DNA of 64,000 nt from Macrosoma leucophasiata (lineage: Eukaryota > Arthropoda > Insecta > Lepidoptera > Hedylidae). The position numbers and the translations under genes were made by a program. Shown here in pieces: positions 1 through 12,416 of this stretch. The notes under the pieces are model-generated. The model was given only the letters and a program-made list of their open reading frames with translations. It did no database searches and was not told where the DNA came from. Numbering within the stretch: position 1 is the first letter of the stretch; every line of letters begins with the position of its first letter. The stretch covers positions 6,406,001-6,470,000 of the forward strand of contig JAWQUS010000011.1 in NCBI GenBank assembly GCA_036365455.1, in the 5' to 3' direction.

Positions 1-2024
1 AGTGCACGTGATCTAAGCTATTAACTATTCGAGTTCCTGACAGGGGTACAATCCCTGCCGTTTACCGACAGTGACTTTCACTTTCCCGTGCACATAGCAG
101 AAACGGGGGCAACGGAGCGTTACAGTCTGTTCCTATAGAATCGGAGTGAGTGTTTGCTAATAGGGACGGGTGAGGATCAACGGATTGTCGACGGTAATTT
201 CGATAACGAAACTGCTTCCTAATTCAAAGACGTATCCGCAAATGAAGAAGGTGATAACTTTGCAAATAATGACGCGTTTTAAGAGGCAACAATAAATTGA
301 ATATTTGAAACAACGTCAACGTCTCGTCACAAGAACAACATTAATGACGGTAATGAATATGCAGATGAGAGAGACGATGATTCTGAAAGGAAACATTTCG
401 AACAATGAGGTGCACGGGACAAAGAGCTCATTTCAGCAGGATACTTCAGTACACGATATCGATATATTACTGTAGGCTGCACGTAGTTCGGCTTGAATAG
501 GAGGTCGTTTGTTTGCAGAGCCTGAATTGCGAGTGCCGCGGGCTTCAGATCGTCTGTGTGGCTTGCGCGAACAAACTATGTACTTGCATGTATTTTGTAT
601 ATTTTTCTTGTGCATATTTTAATGCGGGCCTTGGTTAAAGTAAGCGCAAACCTAGAAGTAAAGTGACCGCATTGTATATTTTTAATTATTTCTGACGAGG
701 CCTTCCCTTGACAGGGACTGAATGCAATAGTAGTAGAAAATAGTAATTAGTGCAAGCTTGGAACCGGTTTCAGTAATATTAAAATATTTAAGTTCGATAT
801 CAAATAATAAAAAAATAATAAGAAACGCCGCCAATCGCGACTACCCTGCAAAACGATTATTTGAGAAACAAAAAGACACAGATGTGTACCTACGTGATGG
901 CTTCATACCAGACTTCGTTTCTTTACAAAATGGAGAAACACAATGTACAGAAACATCGAATGCGTGGATCATGTATGTAATTAGCGCAAACAAACCATTC
1001 AGACTGACATTTAAAATATATCTCAATTCTAAAACGTGATATTAAGTTAAGTCGCGATACTGTATTTTCGCAACAAGAACAGAAAATATTATGGACAGAA
1101 AAATAAAGCGCTCCACGCTCCATGCATGTCAAAGAAATAAACTACGCGTAGAAGTTATTAATTATGTTAACGAACGATTACTCTGTGTAATAAAGCATCT
1201 TATGCTAACAAGTGTAACATAGATAAGTTAAAATTAAGTACAGTGAAAATTAAAACAAATTCACAAAAAGAATTTCTTTCGCATTTTAAAAGACAGCAAT
1301 CAAATAAGCAAAAGGAAATATGGAAAAAAATTAAGGCGAAGAGTATTTGAAAAGCAAAACATCTAAAAATCTTAAGCATAATTAAAACTTGTAATACAAA
1401 ATGTATTTTAACATTTTGTTGGAGGCGACCGGCTTAGGAAATTTCATCAAAATAGATTACATTATGATCGCGGTTCAGAACGAATTGCTGTAATGGACTC
1501 GAGTAATGGAACGCTTTTAAAGCTTCGTGACGTATAGATTTTTTAAAAGATCTAGGTGTATTGATAAATTAAAAAAAACGGCTAAGGAATACCTAGCTGT
1601 TATATAATATCTACCTACTTATTAGGAAACACGTATCAACATTATTTTGTAACTAAGAATTATAATGTTAATCAACATTCATTGATAGAATTACTGAATA
1701 CGCTCAAAGCCAGTGTTGTAATAACACGCAGTAGGTATGTACAGTATATTTAATTAAGTTTCTAATCTATCCTTATTTTGACACAATATCGTATATCTTA
1801 ATTACTGGAAATTCAAAGCAACGTAAAATTTTGGAAAAAAGCTGTTCTGAAAGAGGTTCTATTTTCATAAGATTTTAGATCACTTTACCTGGACTGGACC
1901 CAGGAATGTATGTATAAAAAAAATTTACATTTTAGGTGTGGGAGAGGTATTTCAATTAAAACTTATTTTTCAACATTTTATGGCATCACTTTCTTGGCGT
2001 AACTAAATCCTTGTTCTAAAGTCT
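1..2024. other. No recognised gene
   Basis: AT-rich. The 93-codon frame at 758-1039 has no motif, no family resemblance and no splice context, so I do not call it. No repeat family could be named. Confidence 0.5.
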
Positions 2025-2110
2025 CCGAAAACAGATGCTGACAGACGGACGGACAGACATGGCCTTATTCATGGCCTTAGGCCTGGTTCCTAATAGGCTA
2101 CGGAATCCCA
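2025..2110 (-). repeat. GGGTTCC repeat 5' fragment
   Basis: Inverted copy of the family start: GACAGACGGACGGACAGACA followed by 'ctaataggctacggaatccc'. Confidence 0.45.
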
Positions 2111-2754
2111 AACACCGGTTAACAAAATTATGGAGATTGATTCTATGAATTTTGATAAACGTAGGCAAAATGCATCCAAAAATTATCCGAAAGACATACA
2201 GCTATGTATAGCTAATAGCTTCTATGCCCATCGCAGTTGCCATATAATTCTAAACAAAACAACTTTTGGACACGAATAGATAAACTGCGAAAGACGAACA
2301 CGGAATGGCAAAATTTGCGAATCCTAAAAAATATGTCGCTTTATTTCCCAAAGAAACACTATGATTCCATACTATTTCATAGTTCAACACGTTTAACACA
2401 TAACTTTAAAAAATAATTTCCCTTTATCGAAGTTCGAAATTCTCGGCCGAGAAAAAAAAATATACGGAAAAAATTATGACCAAATGAATCAAAAAATTAA
2501 TTATATTTCTTTGTTGGTTGGAAGCACAATTCGTAGAATTCAACAACAGGAAACGAACTTTTCTTTAATAATTAAAATTAATACAAAATAACTCGCGGGC
2601 TGGTTGTTTTCGACAGTTTATTATGTCATTTCGACAGTTGTTTATTATATCAACAATGTGGATAAGATTGTACAAGGAATACAATGTATAAAGCGAATGA
2701 AGCTCTCTTTTTCATAGAAAAACTCATGCATTGTATTGAAGAAATATTAAGAAA

Positions 2755-2810
2755 CTAGCGGTCTGCCCCGGCTTCGCACGTGTGCAATGTTAACTACACA
2801 GCCTACACTA
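2755..2810 (-). mobile_element. Helitron-like 3' end fragment
   Basis: Reverse-strand terminus: 'aCTAGcggtctgccccggct' then 'tcgcacgtgtgcaatgtta'. The far end is not recognisable. Confidence 0.6.
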
Positions 2811-4065
2811 CTACTACTAAAGGGTTGCGAAAGCGATTAGTAGGTAGAAGTTTTCTTCATTCAGTCCGCTGTTCATGATAGATCTCTCAAAGAAAAACGT
2901 GCTTAAAATTAAAAACAAATATCAAAATAGGACACATGTCCGGTTGTTAAGACCATGTAGTCTTATATCTACGTGTTATCATCCTAATTCTGGGGCTGAA
3001 AGAAAGTTAGTTAAGTAAGCTTTGTAATACATGCATAGGTAAAGGTATAAGGAAATCAATATCGGCTCATATTTGCTCCTCGCAAGCTCATAATCCCCCA
3101 TCAAAGGGAAAAGGCGTTCCGGTATCATGGTATAAGCAAATAATGTTGCGTTCCCGATTTTATGAAGGCTTTTTCGAATCCTAGCTGTCGATAATTGAAA
3201 GACTGATATAGCAAGAGTAGCTGTTTTTTTATTCTAATCCCGCCTGAAATCAAATTTTTCTTTCCATTTATTTAAAAAGTACTTATTTAAAAAGCCTCTT
3301 GCAAACTTGAGTTCTTGCTGCTTACAGCAAGTCGGTCGCAGAGGCTTGGTATCAGCGTTCTGCTCAGTAAAAGGTGACATGGCGTTTTTTTTTCTATTAG
3401 AACGATTCTCAGTGTATTTGGAGTTATGTCCGATGCCAAACTAAATCTTGCACACTAATACAACGAACAAAAGGAAACTAATATGAATCGCGTATGTTTG
3501 TAGCATTAGGTATACACAACTCTTACATACTACACACCCCTCGGAAAATAAAAGCGTGAATAAGCCAAGAATTGTTTTAATTTGTTTACCCAAGCATTAT
3601 ATCAAGTTTCAGCTTGGATAGTTAAGTGATTTACTGCAGCAACTACTTGCTACTAGCTTTTGACGTTTCATAAGCGTTTATAAGAGGCCAGTTGAATAGT
3701 TGCCTTTCTTTTTATCCTCTTTTTGCTACTTTTCATGTTTTAATTCTGTAGGAAAAATTAAAGGAAAATAGCAATGAAAAGAAAATTTCTTAGGTAATAT
3801 AAAAATCAAGTGTGTATTATAATTGTACAAACATTCAGAAATACGAGATGAGTTTATTTTCTATCAAGAACTGAGAAATACTTGATATCAGTTTTCTATG
3901 CTTAGCTCCTTAAGTTAATTAGGAGTATAAAAAAACGAACTACTTGACAAGGCATTGAAAAGGAAATAAGTTTTATTATTTTTGGATGGTATTAGTAAAC
4001 TTTATGATAATATACTAGGTTTTGCCTGAAACATCGTGCGCAAATTTTAATAGTTACAAATTTTT
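2811..4065. other. No recognised feature
   Basis: AT-rich, many stops in all frames. Contains no repeat I could name. Confidence 0.5.
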
Positions 4066-4330
4066 GCCGAGGTAGACGAGGCACGAGAGGTTTGTCAGAA
4101 CCGGGATGTCTGGCGCTCTACACTCTCTGCCTACCCCGTTAGGGACCTGGCGTGAAGATACATACATACATACATACAAATTTTTGCTTTTATGTTATTA
4201 CAATGTATGTATGTATGTATCTTCACGCCAGGTCCATAACGGGGTAGGCAGAGAGTGTAGAGCGCCAGATATCCCGGTCCTGACATACCTCTCGTGCCTC
4301 ATCTATCTTCATCATTCTCTTCATATATGC
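4066..4330. repeat. Palindromic pair of RTE-like LINE tails
   Basis: Left arm 4068-4168 (ending in a TACA run) and right arm 4204-4305 are inverted copies: 'ctctacactctctgcctacc' versus 'ggtaggcagagagtgtagag'. The spacer is ~35 bp. Each arm matches the tail at 36342-36450. Confidence 0.85.
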
Positions 4331-4775
4331 ACGCCGATTCCTAAGACTCTCTATGATATTCCAATGTATACCCTATATTACTAACAAACATAACAATAAC
4401 ATTGATCTTGACGAATAAGTTTTTCTTTTTCATCATTTATTATCATTGAAGGAATTGAAAAAATTTATGATTATTATGTTTTAACCAAATAGTTTAAATT
4501 TTAATTTTTAATTTACTATTAATATATGATTTTGCTTTTACTATATGTAATGGTTATTCGCTCTAGGTAGTTTATGATTTATTGACGTTTTGAATGTATC
4601 TGTAAAGATCTATTCGAAATAAAAATATTTTCTATTTCTATTTCTACTGTAAAGTTTCATCCAAACCCGTCCAGTAGTTTCTTCGTGAGAGTATCAAACA
4701 TCTCACTAACTTCCGCATTTAGGTATAATATTAAAACGATTGTACATAAGATACGCACGCGTGGATGCTGTCTTT

Positions 4776-5082
4776 AACGTAACTTCACGCCTATAATCCC
4801 CGAAGGGGTAGGCAGAGGTAAATGCATGGATTCGCGCATACATGCAAACACCCACGATTCGCCGGTTACGTTTTTGGCCCATGTTACAGGGGGCGAGCCT
4901 GTTGCCATTTCCGGGCACATTACCAAACTCCGAGATACTGGGAAACTTGGAAATATCCCAATAGAACCAGAGATAAAGGATTTTAAACCGTTATCTCTGA
5001 TAGCCCTCGACCCGGGAATCGAACCCAGGACCTCCAGCGTGGTAGTAGTGGCCTACTACCACTAGGCTACTGAGGCAGTTGA
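4776..5082 (-). mobile_element. tRNA-derived SINE with 13-bp target duplication
   Basis: Flanked by GGATGCTGTCTTT at 4763-4775 and 5083-5095. On the minus strand the head reads TGCCTCAGTAGCCTAGTGGT (pol III box A) and GTCCTGGGTTCGATTCCCGG (box B). The long direct duplication shows target-primed insertion. It ends with the 'cccgaaggggtaggcagagg' sentence shared with RTE-like LINE tails, so it probably uses that LINE's machinery. Confidence 0.92.
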
Positions 5083-5095
5083 GGATGCTGTCTTT

Positions 5096-6899
5096 GTTCT
5101 GAATAAATGTATTTTCTTAGTGAATATATACTAACTACCTCCTTGTCAATCCTCCTCCTTAATCCAGCCCTGTTGCAAAATCCGTTAATAGCGGGCGTCT
5201 ACAACCATAGACCAACACCGGAGGGGAGTAGCCATATGCAGGCTTTCCCCTCTGTCAAAGTACAAGCCCAAATGGGCCTATACCTGTCGACTAGATGTTT
5301 AAACGTGTGCGTGAAATTGTTTCTGTATTTTGTTAAAGTCAAGGTGTGAGTTCCGTAGTAATAGACGATTTTTGTAGTCTGGTTATGTTTTTTATTGATC
5401 AAATGTACATATCGACGCCTTATAGAGAAAACCTCGGGAATGCATTTTTGCTCTTTTTTTTTATTGCATTTACAGGAAGAATACCTTGAAAGGCACACCC
5501 TTATCTCACTAATTTGTCAATTTGAGGACAGTAATTGAGAACCTCGTAAACACTCGCATCTGTCAGTTATCCGTGAATACGTGAATCCGTGAATGCAAGG
5601 AACATTTTGTGCCGTGTTCAATCTTACAGAATGCGACAGTTCTGGATATAAAAGCGGACTAAATTTTCACATAAATGAATAAAACAACATTAACGATCCC
5701 ATACCAAAATTGTTCAGTGCGCAATTTTTTCGTCCTCCTGAAAAGTTACTTATTTTACACTTACGAGGTTTTCACTTTAAGGCGTCGATATTTCTAATGC
5801 ATTATTACCAAAAAAATATATAAGCTTTCCTTTCTGCAATTCTTTGTTAAAACTTTATCCTTGCCAATTTTCATACTCGTCTGTCCACGTAAATTTCGTA
5901 AAGGAGGATATTATTATAAGGCTTTTTCTTCGCGTATTAATACAATTATATCATTAGGTGCGAAAATAAGGCCGCAAATAACATGTCATGTACCATATGC
6001 TCATGTTAACAAGATGTAGTATATCAAAGTTAATTGCTCACATACATTATTGTAAAGGCACACGTTAAGCACTATATTATAGGGCAATACTCCAGATAAT
6101 GGTTTCAGCGAGCTTCTATTTGTGTAATTGACTGCCATTATGATTACAGTGGCACCTGCGTATTGTCGTCCTACACGAGCAGTTTGATTTAACGCAGAAT
6201 TGTAGTATTACCGTGAGATTGCACTGATGAAACATTAAAATTCCTGTTTCTTGACATGGTATCGTATCGCGTTTGCACAGTCACGAAACATGTAAAAGCA
6301 AAACACATATCGCGGAATTAATTCAATAGACTTGAATTGCAAGAAGTTTTATCTACAAGAAGTCTTGGATATATGTTGTTTGATGCGACAATGCAAACGT
6401 CATTTTCATTGAAACATACTACAAATCTATAGACAAACATGAATAAAAGACAATTTTTTGTGTCAATGCAAACAATCAATACAAGTCTTGAGGTGTTACA
6501 CTAAATTGATAGGTTTGTCAGCAGTGCGAACGCGAGCACCAACAAGACATTATTGCAATACATATTTTATGCGACTAGAAACATTAACATGTTTAATGTT
6601 TTTAGTGCACACTAGGGGTTTGACTGCAGAATTAGAATTAATTCAAATTGTAGTTTGTTAGTCAATCGTTACTGTTAACCTAAAAACAAACGGAAACGGT
6701 ATAAAATCCCTTGTGCGTCTGAGTGTCCATCTGACTAAAATGACAGGATAATCGGTGGTGCAAACGCAAACCCCGACAAAACATATTGCGATACAAATTA
6801 CATACGACGATTTGCGAAACTAAACATGTTTTATGTCGTGCAGTGCAAACTTCCGGTTAGGTATATATTTTTACTAGTCAGTTCAACGGTTCAACGGTG
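5096..6899. other. No recognised feature
   Basis: 'gcgtctacaaccatagacca' to the left of 5300 may be an old repeat. Short frames at 5107 and 6458 lack any motif. Confidence 0.5.
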
Positions 6900-7070
6900 T
6901 GTAACAGCTATTTGAACCGACGCTCGCGGGGGGATAGAACCTACCTATTTCTATGGCATACAGATATTTGTTTCAGGTCTGGGTGCTAGTGTATGTGTTG
7001 TGTGTGAACACCGGCAGGTACGTCACAGGTTTATTCTTAGCATGGGGATGTGAGTGTAAGCGTTTTTTTT
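6900..7070 (+). mobile_element. SINE, same family as 62458, head decayed
   Basis: Body 'catacagatatttgtttcag' and 'ggatgtgagtgtaagcgttt' match the 62.5-kb copy. Head text 'cgctcgcggggggatagaac' is a diverged box B. Confidence 0.65.
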
Positions 7071-7145
7071 TAAATTGATGTTACAATTTCAATAACAGAC
7101 CTCGAAAATGTAGGCACATCCGCCAAATGATAGGATTGCCCACTA

Positions 7146-7446
7146 TTTTTTTTTTTTAATGTAATGGAAGTTGCAAACAAGCATGCAGTTCACATTGATG
7201 TTAAGTGATGACTGCAGTCTATACACACCCACACAAAGACCAAGGTCAAAATGCAGATGCGTTACCACTCCTGAGGCTTAAGGTGTTATGCCACTGTTCC
7301 GGAAATTACAGGGCCGTACATCCCGGTTAGGTCTCAGGTCTAAGGCTGGGGTCACGTATTTGCATTTTGACTTACGGTTTTATGTAGATATGTTTAGACT
7401 ATAGTTTTCATTTATTAATTGAACGCCATCGATGTGAACTGTAGGT
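7146..7446. mobile_element. SINE-A, two fragments tail to tail
   Basis: SINE-A is a ~290-bp A-tailed repeat whose head is ACTGGTGGTAGAGCTCCAGT. Here a reverse fragment (7146-7325, from poly-T to 'gggccgtaca') is followed by a forward 3' fragment (7333-7446, 'gtctcaggtctaaggctggg' to 'catcgatgtgaactgtaggt'). Confidence 0.7.
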
Positions 7447-8072
7447 ATGTTTAATTAACACCATCACGATACAAAAGGCCCGAATATATCATACTGTTAC
7501 TTGAGTATGCGCATTCAATTTAAATTACCCACATGCAACACGTAGCTAGTACGCAGGTTATGTTCAAATGGCATGTAATTTGCAACTGGCGCAGACGTAG
7601 CCTAATGGAATCGGGGCTTTAACAGTGGTGCCAACTGATTGCTCTATTTCCTTGTAAGAACAATAATGGAAGTACTGCAAAGATTTTTAACCCAAGAGTT
7701 GGACATAAAATGTTACTTCGTTCGGGAACACAATAGGTCTAGGACTAGTGGTCGCGGGTTCTAGTCCCGACCGAAGTTTTTCTTTTGTTTTCTTTCCATT
7801 CAAGGGTTTCGTAGTCTACGAGGAAACCTTATTTATATGTAGTTTCACCATGTTGGTACGTCCATCCGTCATTATGTAGCGGCTCTTTGTACTAGAAAGA
7901 TGTAATTTGGAATTAGGTAATAGGTATGCAAATTGATAATTTCAACGAAGTGAAATAATATGTTGAAAAACATTTTTAGGATACCTCCCTTACATGCAAA
8001 GTGGAGGAATGCATTGTGGACCTCCACATCGCTCTCTAGGATTCGTTAGTTAGTGAAATAGCTTTAAGTTTT

Positions 8073-8372
8073 ACTGGTGGTAGAGTTCCAGTGACGGAGC
8101 TCGCGGGCGTAGGCACCACCGCATTACCTAATATACTTGCCGCTAAATGGTAGTGTTCAGCACTATCGTGTTCCGGTCAGGTGGTAATGTACGGCCCTGT
8201 AATTTCAGGCACAGAGGCATATCACCTAATGCCTCAGAAGTGGCAGCGCATCTGCATTTTGACCTCTGGTCATTGTGTGGGTGTCTATAGGCTGCAGTCA
8301 TCACTTAACATCAATGTGAACTGCATGCTTGTTTGCCACTTTTATTAAATAAAAAAAAAAAAAAAAAAAAAA
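8073..8372 (+). mobile_element. SINE-A, full length
   Basis: From ACTGGTGGTAGAGTTCCAGT through 'aggctgcagtcatcacttaa' to a ~22-A tail. No box A/B was recognised in the head; the origin of this family is unknown to me. Confidence 0.85.
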
Positions 8373-8635
8373 GTTGCAAATTATTGTAAGACTCAAGAAT
8401 TCTTTCCCTCTCCTCTATTCCAGCTAAATGTTGTTGTAGGAAGGTCTGAAAAAGCAACTACGATAGTTGTACCTATAAATATAACAAAGTTAAAAAGTAA
8501 ACTTCAAAGTTAAGGAGGTTTTACAAGTTTACGAGTAATAATCGATCAATTTATAAAATGTACTGAGAAAAGGAACCCTACATTGCGCGTGGCCAGACAA
8601 GCAATAGTCCAGTTTTTTTCTATAAAAATCGTGCT

Positions 8636-8812
8636 GAACACTAATGTATGGTCCCGTAATAACTATCACAGGGACATAACAACTTAGGTCTCAGGGGTGG
8701 GCAACGCATCTGCATTTTGACCTCTGGTTTTTGTGTAGATGCAGGTTGCAGTCATCACTTAACATCAATGCGAGCTGCACGCTTATTTGCTATCTCCCTT
8801 ACATAATAAAAT
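8636..8812 (+). mobile_element. SINE-A, 5'-truncated
   Basis: Starts in 'gaacactaatgtatggtccc', ends 'tcccttacataataaaa'. Confidence 0.7.
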
Positions 8813-9102
8813 CGTCTAAAGTCTACACTAAAAACATATGAGTCTACACTACTTACATAGATATATTTTCGTAGCTTTTATAGCAAAAATGTTGGACCTC
8901 TCGCTACCTTCGCCTGTCCATATTAAACCTTCGAAATCCTAGCAATATCATGGACTTGAAATTCTTTTAAAAGAATACCGGATTCGGAATATTAAATTTG
9001 CATACCTGAGGAAATACTGAGGCGTTTTCTCAATCGATTTGATTCTTACAGCTTCGCACGGTGTCGCACGTTGAGATATTATGTTTTAAATGTTACCATT
9101 CT

Positions 9103-9145
9103 TAGGGTTCCGTGCCTCAAAAGGAAAACAGCAAAACCTTCATGC
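9103..9145 (+). repeat. GGGTTCC repeat 5' end fragment
   Basis: 'cttagggttccgtgcctcaa' followed by an AAGGAAAA run, as in the family start, then unrelated text. Confidence 0.45.
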
Positions 9146-9399
9146 TCTGAATGATCGCGCGCTACGCTGCCGTTGAATATCGGCTTGCTCGTTGAGGTCA
9201 GAGGTGAGTATAGGCCCCAGCCTCCCCTGTGTTACAAATATTTAAAAAAATAACCTGGTGTATGACTGCGTTTTTCTAAAGCGGGCCAAAATACCATAAC
9301 ATGACTTTTACTGACATTCGTGCTTATGGTCACATGCACTATAAGCGATAAATAAAATATCAAATAAAAATCTATACAACAACCAGAGATCAGCATGCA

Positions 9400-9660
9400 T
9401 ATGGATTGCCTCTCATGAGGTCTTTTAGTCAACAAAAGCCTCAGCGGCGGCAACGCATCTGCATTTGGACTTGAGATTTGTGTGTAGATATCTAAGTATA
9501 GGCTGCGGTAGCCACTTATCATTCATGTACGTAACCAAAAATATACGGCCTTGTTTTAGGTATGAGGTAAATAAAAGATCTCATGCCTCAGGAGTGCCAA
9601 CGTATCTAAAATGACACCTCCATTTTTTAAATAGACAACTACAGTGTCTCATATTGTATA
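9400..9660 (+). mobile_element. SINE-A, old fragments
   Basis: 'gcctcagcggcggcaacgca' and 'tctgcatttggacttgagat', then a second piece with 'tctcatgcctcaggagtgcc'. Both diverged. Confidence 0.5.
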
Positions 9661-9668
9661 GGTACGCA

Positions 9669-10360
9669 TTTTTAGGGTTCCGTGTCTTAAAAGGAAAAAA
9701 GGAACCCTTATAGGATCACTCGTGCGTCTGTCTGTCTGTCTGTCCGTCTGTCACTCGTGCGTCTGTCTGTCTGTCTGTCCGAACAGCCAATTTGCTCCGA
9801 AACTACTCGACCGATTGAGTTGAAATTTTATGAATATATGTAAATTGGTGACCCAAAGATTAACATGTCAAGTAAAATAACAAATTTTAAATAGGGGGGG
9901 CCACTTTCGGGGGGAAAATCAGAATATTAAAAAAAAAAATTCTAACGAAACGTACACACGTACACGACACGTAAACTGTGTCGTGTGAGATATCAAATGA
10001 AAGAGGTTGTTGCCAGCATCTCAGATATTTTTTTTTTTATAATTTTTGCATAAACAAATTTGAAGTTATTTAAGAAAAACGACGAAAATTGACCATTCCC
10101 CTCCCCCCCCCCTATCTCCGAAACTACTGAACTTAAAGTTTTGAAAAAAAAAGGGGAAAATAGTTCTTTGCCTATAGATTACTGGAAAACCTAAAAGAAG
10201 TTTGAGTATTCAAATTAAATCGAAAATTCTTAATAATATAACCCCCCCTGCCGGTACCACCGTAACCGCTGTCCCTGCATTTTAAATCTGTAATATTTTC
10301 GAAAATATTTATTTAAATTACGGAATCCTCACCACGCGAGTCGAACTCGCACTTGTCCGG
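9669..10360 (+). repeat. GGGTTCC repeat, near-complete copy
   Basis: Begins TTTTTAGGGTTCCGTG, contains a (GTCTGTCT) tandem run at 9727-9780, poly-G and poly-C tracts, and ends CACGCGAGTCGAACTCGCAC then TTGTCCGGTTTTTT. No long open frame, so non-autonomous. The same ends occur at 53936/55842, and the 5' end alone at 9103 and 24806. The T-tract at its end is shared with the SINE-A copy that follows. Confidence 0.7.
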
Positions 10361-10650
10361 TTTTTTTTATGTATAAGGAAGGTGGCAAACAAGCGTGCAG
10401 CTCACATAAATGTTAAGTGATGACTACAGCCTATACATATACATCTACATAAAAACCAGAGGTCAAAATATATATGCGTTGCCACCCCTGAGACCTAAGG
10501 TACATGTCTTTGTGATAGTTATTACGGGGCCATACATTACCCATCTAATCGGAAGACGATAGTGCCGAACACAATCATTTAGCGGCATGTTAGGCAATGC
10601 GGTGGTGCCTACGAATTTCGAGCTCCTACACTTTGAACTCTACCACCAGT
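10361..10650 (-). mobile_element. SINE-A, full length
   Basis: Poly-T, 'ggtggcaaacaagcgtgcag' to 'gaactctaccaccagt'. Abuts the end of the GGGTTCC repeat. Confidence 0.82.
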
Positions 10651-10958
10651 AATATTCTATCAATGTGAAGTGTGAACTGTGGCAATGAGGCCACTTTCAA
10701 TACAAAAAGAAACTACAACAAAGTGTTCGAAGAAATGTTACGAATAAATGTTCAGTCCAACTCACGAAAACCCACGTAATATTAAACTTGCATATCTCAG
10801 TATACATACGCCGCGTCGTTTTTTCCGATCGATTTGATTCTCACTGTTTTAAGCTCCGCACGGTGTCGCACGCTGAAGCGTTAAGTTTCCTGAGGGTATG
10901 CTCCAGGGAGCACGATTTAAAAGGTTTTATTTCGAAATGTACTCTTATGAGAGCGGCA

Positions 10959-11712
10959 TTCAAGTATGGAAAGTTAGGGTTGGCACCATAGGGGAAAGGC
11001 TAGTACATTTTATCTGAAATATTTGACGGTGTGATACTTTTCTGACACTAGATTGGCGAAATCAGTCGTAGAGTCCTTGTCCTAACCACGAATGAAGACT
11101 AGGGCACACGCTATATTAAAAGGTGACACTCAAACTAATTCAAGTAAGCGAAGTTAGGGTTGGCACTTAGGTGAATGGCTAGAACATTTTATCTGAAATA
11201 ATTGACGTTGTGATACTTTTCTGACACTACATTGGCGAAATTAGCCCTGGATTCTTTGCCCTAACCACAAATGAAAAGTCTAGAAAACACTCTATTTTAT
11301 AAGGTAACACTCAAACTAATTCAAGTATGGAAAGTTAGGGTTGGCACCTCAGAGGTTTGGCTAGTACATCTTATCTCAATTTATTGACGTTGCAATACTT
11401 TTCCGACACTAAAATGGCGAAATTAGTCCTGTTCTTGTCCTAAACATACATGTAGACGCTAGGGCACACGGTATGTTATTAGGTAAATTTCAAACTGATT
11501 CATGGACGTAGGCAACGGGCTCATGGGTGCTCGGAGTGGTTAGTAAGTTTTGTGTGAAATAAATAATTGACGTTGTGATAATTTTCTGACACTAGCTTGG
11601 CGATATCAGCCCTACAGTTCTTACCATGAATGAAGACGCCATGGCACATGCTATATTATCACGTAACATTGGGACTAATTTGACGTGACGCGAACACCGA
11701 GCTTATGGGATC
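10959..11712 (+). repeat. Satellite, four ~180-bp tandem units plus a partial
   Basis: Unit starts 'attcaagtatggaaagttag' recur at about 10959, 11138, 11320 and 11499, with a partial fifth at 11677. Each unit contains 'ttttctgacactagattggc', 'cctaaccac.aatgaa' and 'agggcacac'. Units differ by perhaps 15-30 percent, so the array is old. Confidence 0.85.
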
Positions 11713-12416
11713 TTGGAATTCAATACACCGGATTTTAATTTCGGATGTCCTTGCTTTCTGCTTAGATTCACTTGTACTTAATCAAAATAGTCAGGCGTGG
11801 CGGCCAAACTATTACAGCATAACGAGTTTGTGGAGACAAATATATGACCGAGAACAAGACGTGGAAGCGAAAAAGAAAAGCAATGGTATCCAACAAGATC
11901 ATTACGAAGTAAATGAATACCTCATACAACATACGAGAAGACAAGCATAGTTCATGACTGGAAAATAAAGATAGCGTGAATATTAGGAATAGGAACATAA
12001 ACCTTTCATCGTTCCTATACTCCAGTACAACAGTGTACCTGTAACCTTTAATTGTACAGTAGTACAACATTACAGCCTAAATATTAAACAAGATTAGCAA
12101 TAAAGATCCCGATTAGAATCTCGCACTCTATTGCCGACCGCAACTAATAGTGCGCATGTGGCACTTACTTTCAACTAACACACTGCGATTTGGCAATTTA
12201 GAAAATAAGATAGTTAAGTTTCTATCTTCAGCAACTTAGTATGGACTGCACCCCCAACTATATTCGAGTTAGTACTAGTGAAAATAATGTTTACGAATGT
12301 TCTGCAGCATAACACCCCGTCCCAGTCCATATCCATCATCACGAATGAACTGATATATTGATACAACAAACGAGAAGACAAGTTTCGTTTAGGCAGGACT
12401 CGGAAATAAAGATAGC

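Noticed and set aside
758..1039. 93-codon open frame near the left edge
   Set aside because: No recognisable motif, no splice context and AT-rich composition typical of chance frames here.
9727..9780. CRISPR-like short tandem repeats (GTCTGTCT runs, also 14452 and 47202)
   Set aside because: Simple microsatellites inside eukaryotic repeats, with no spacers.
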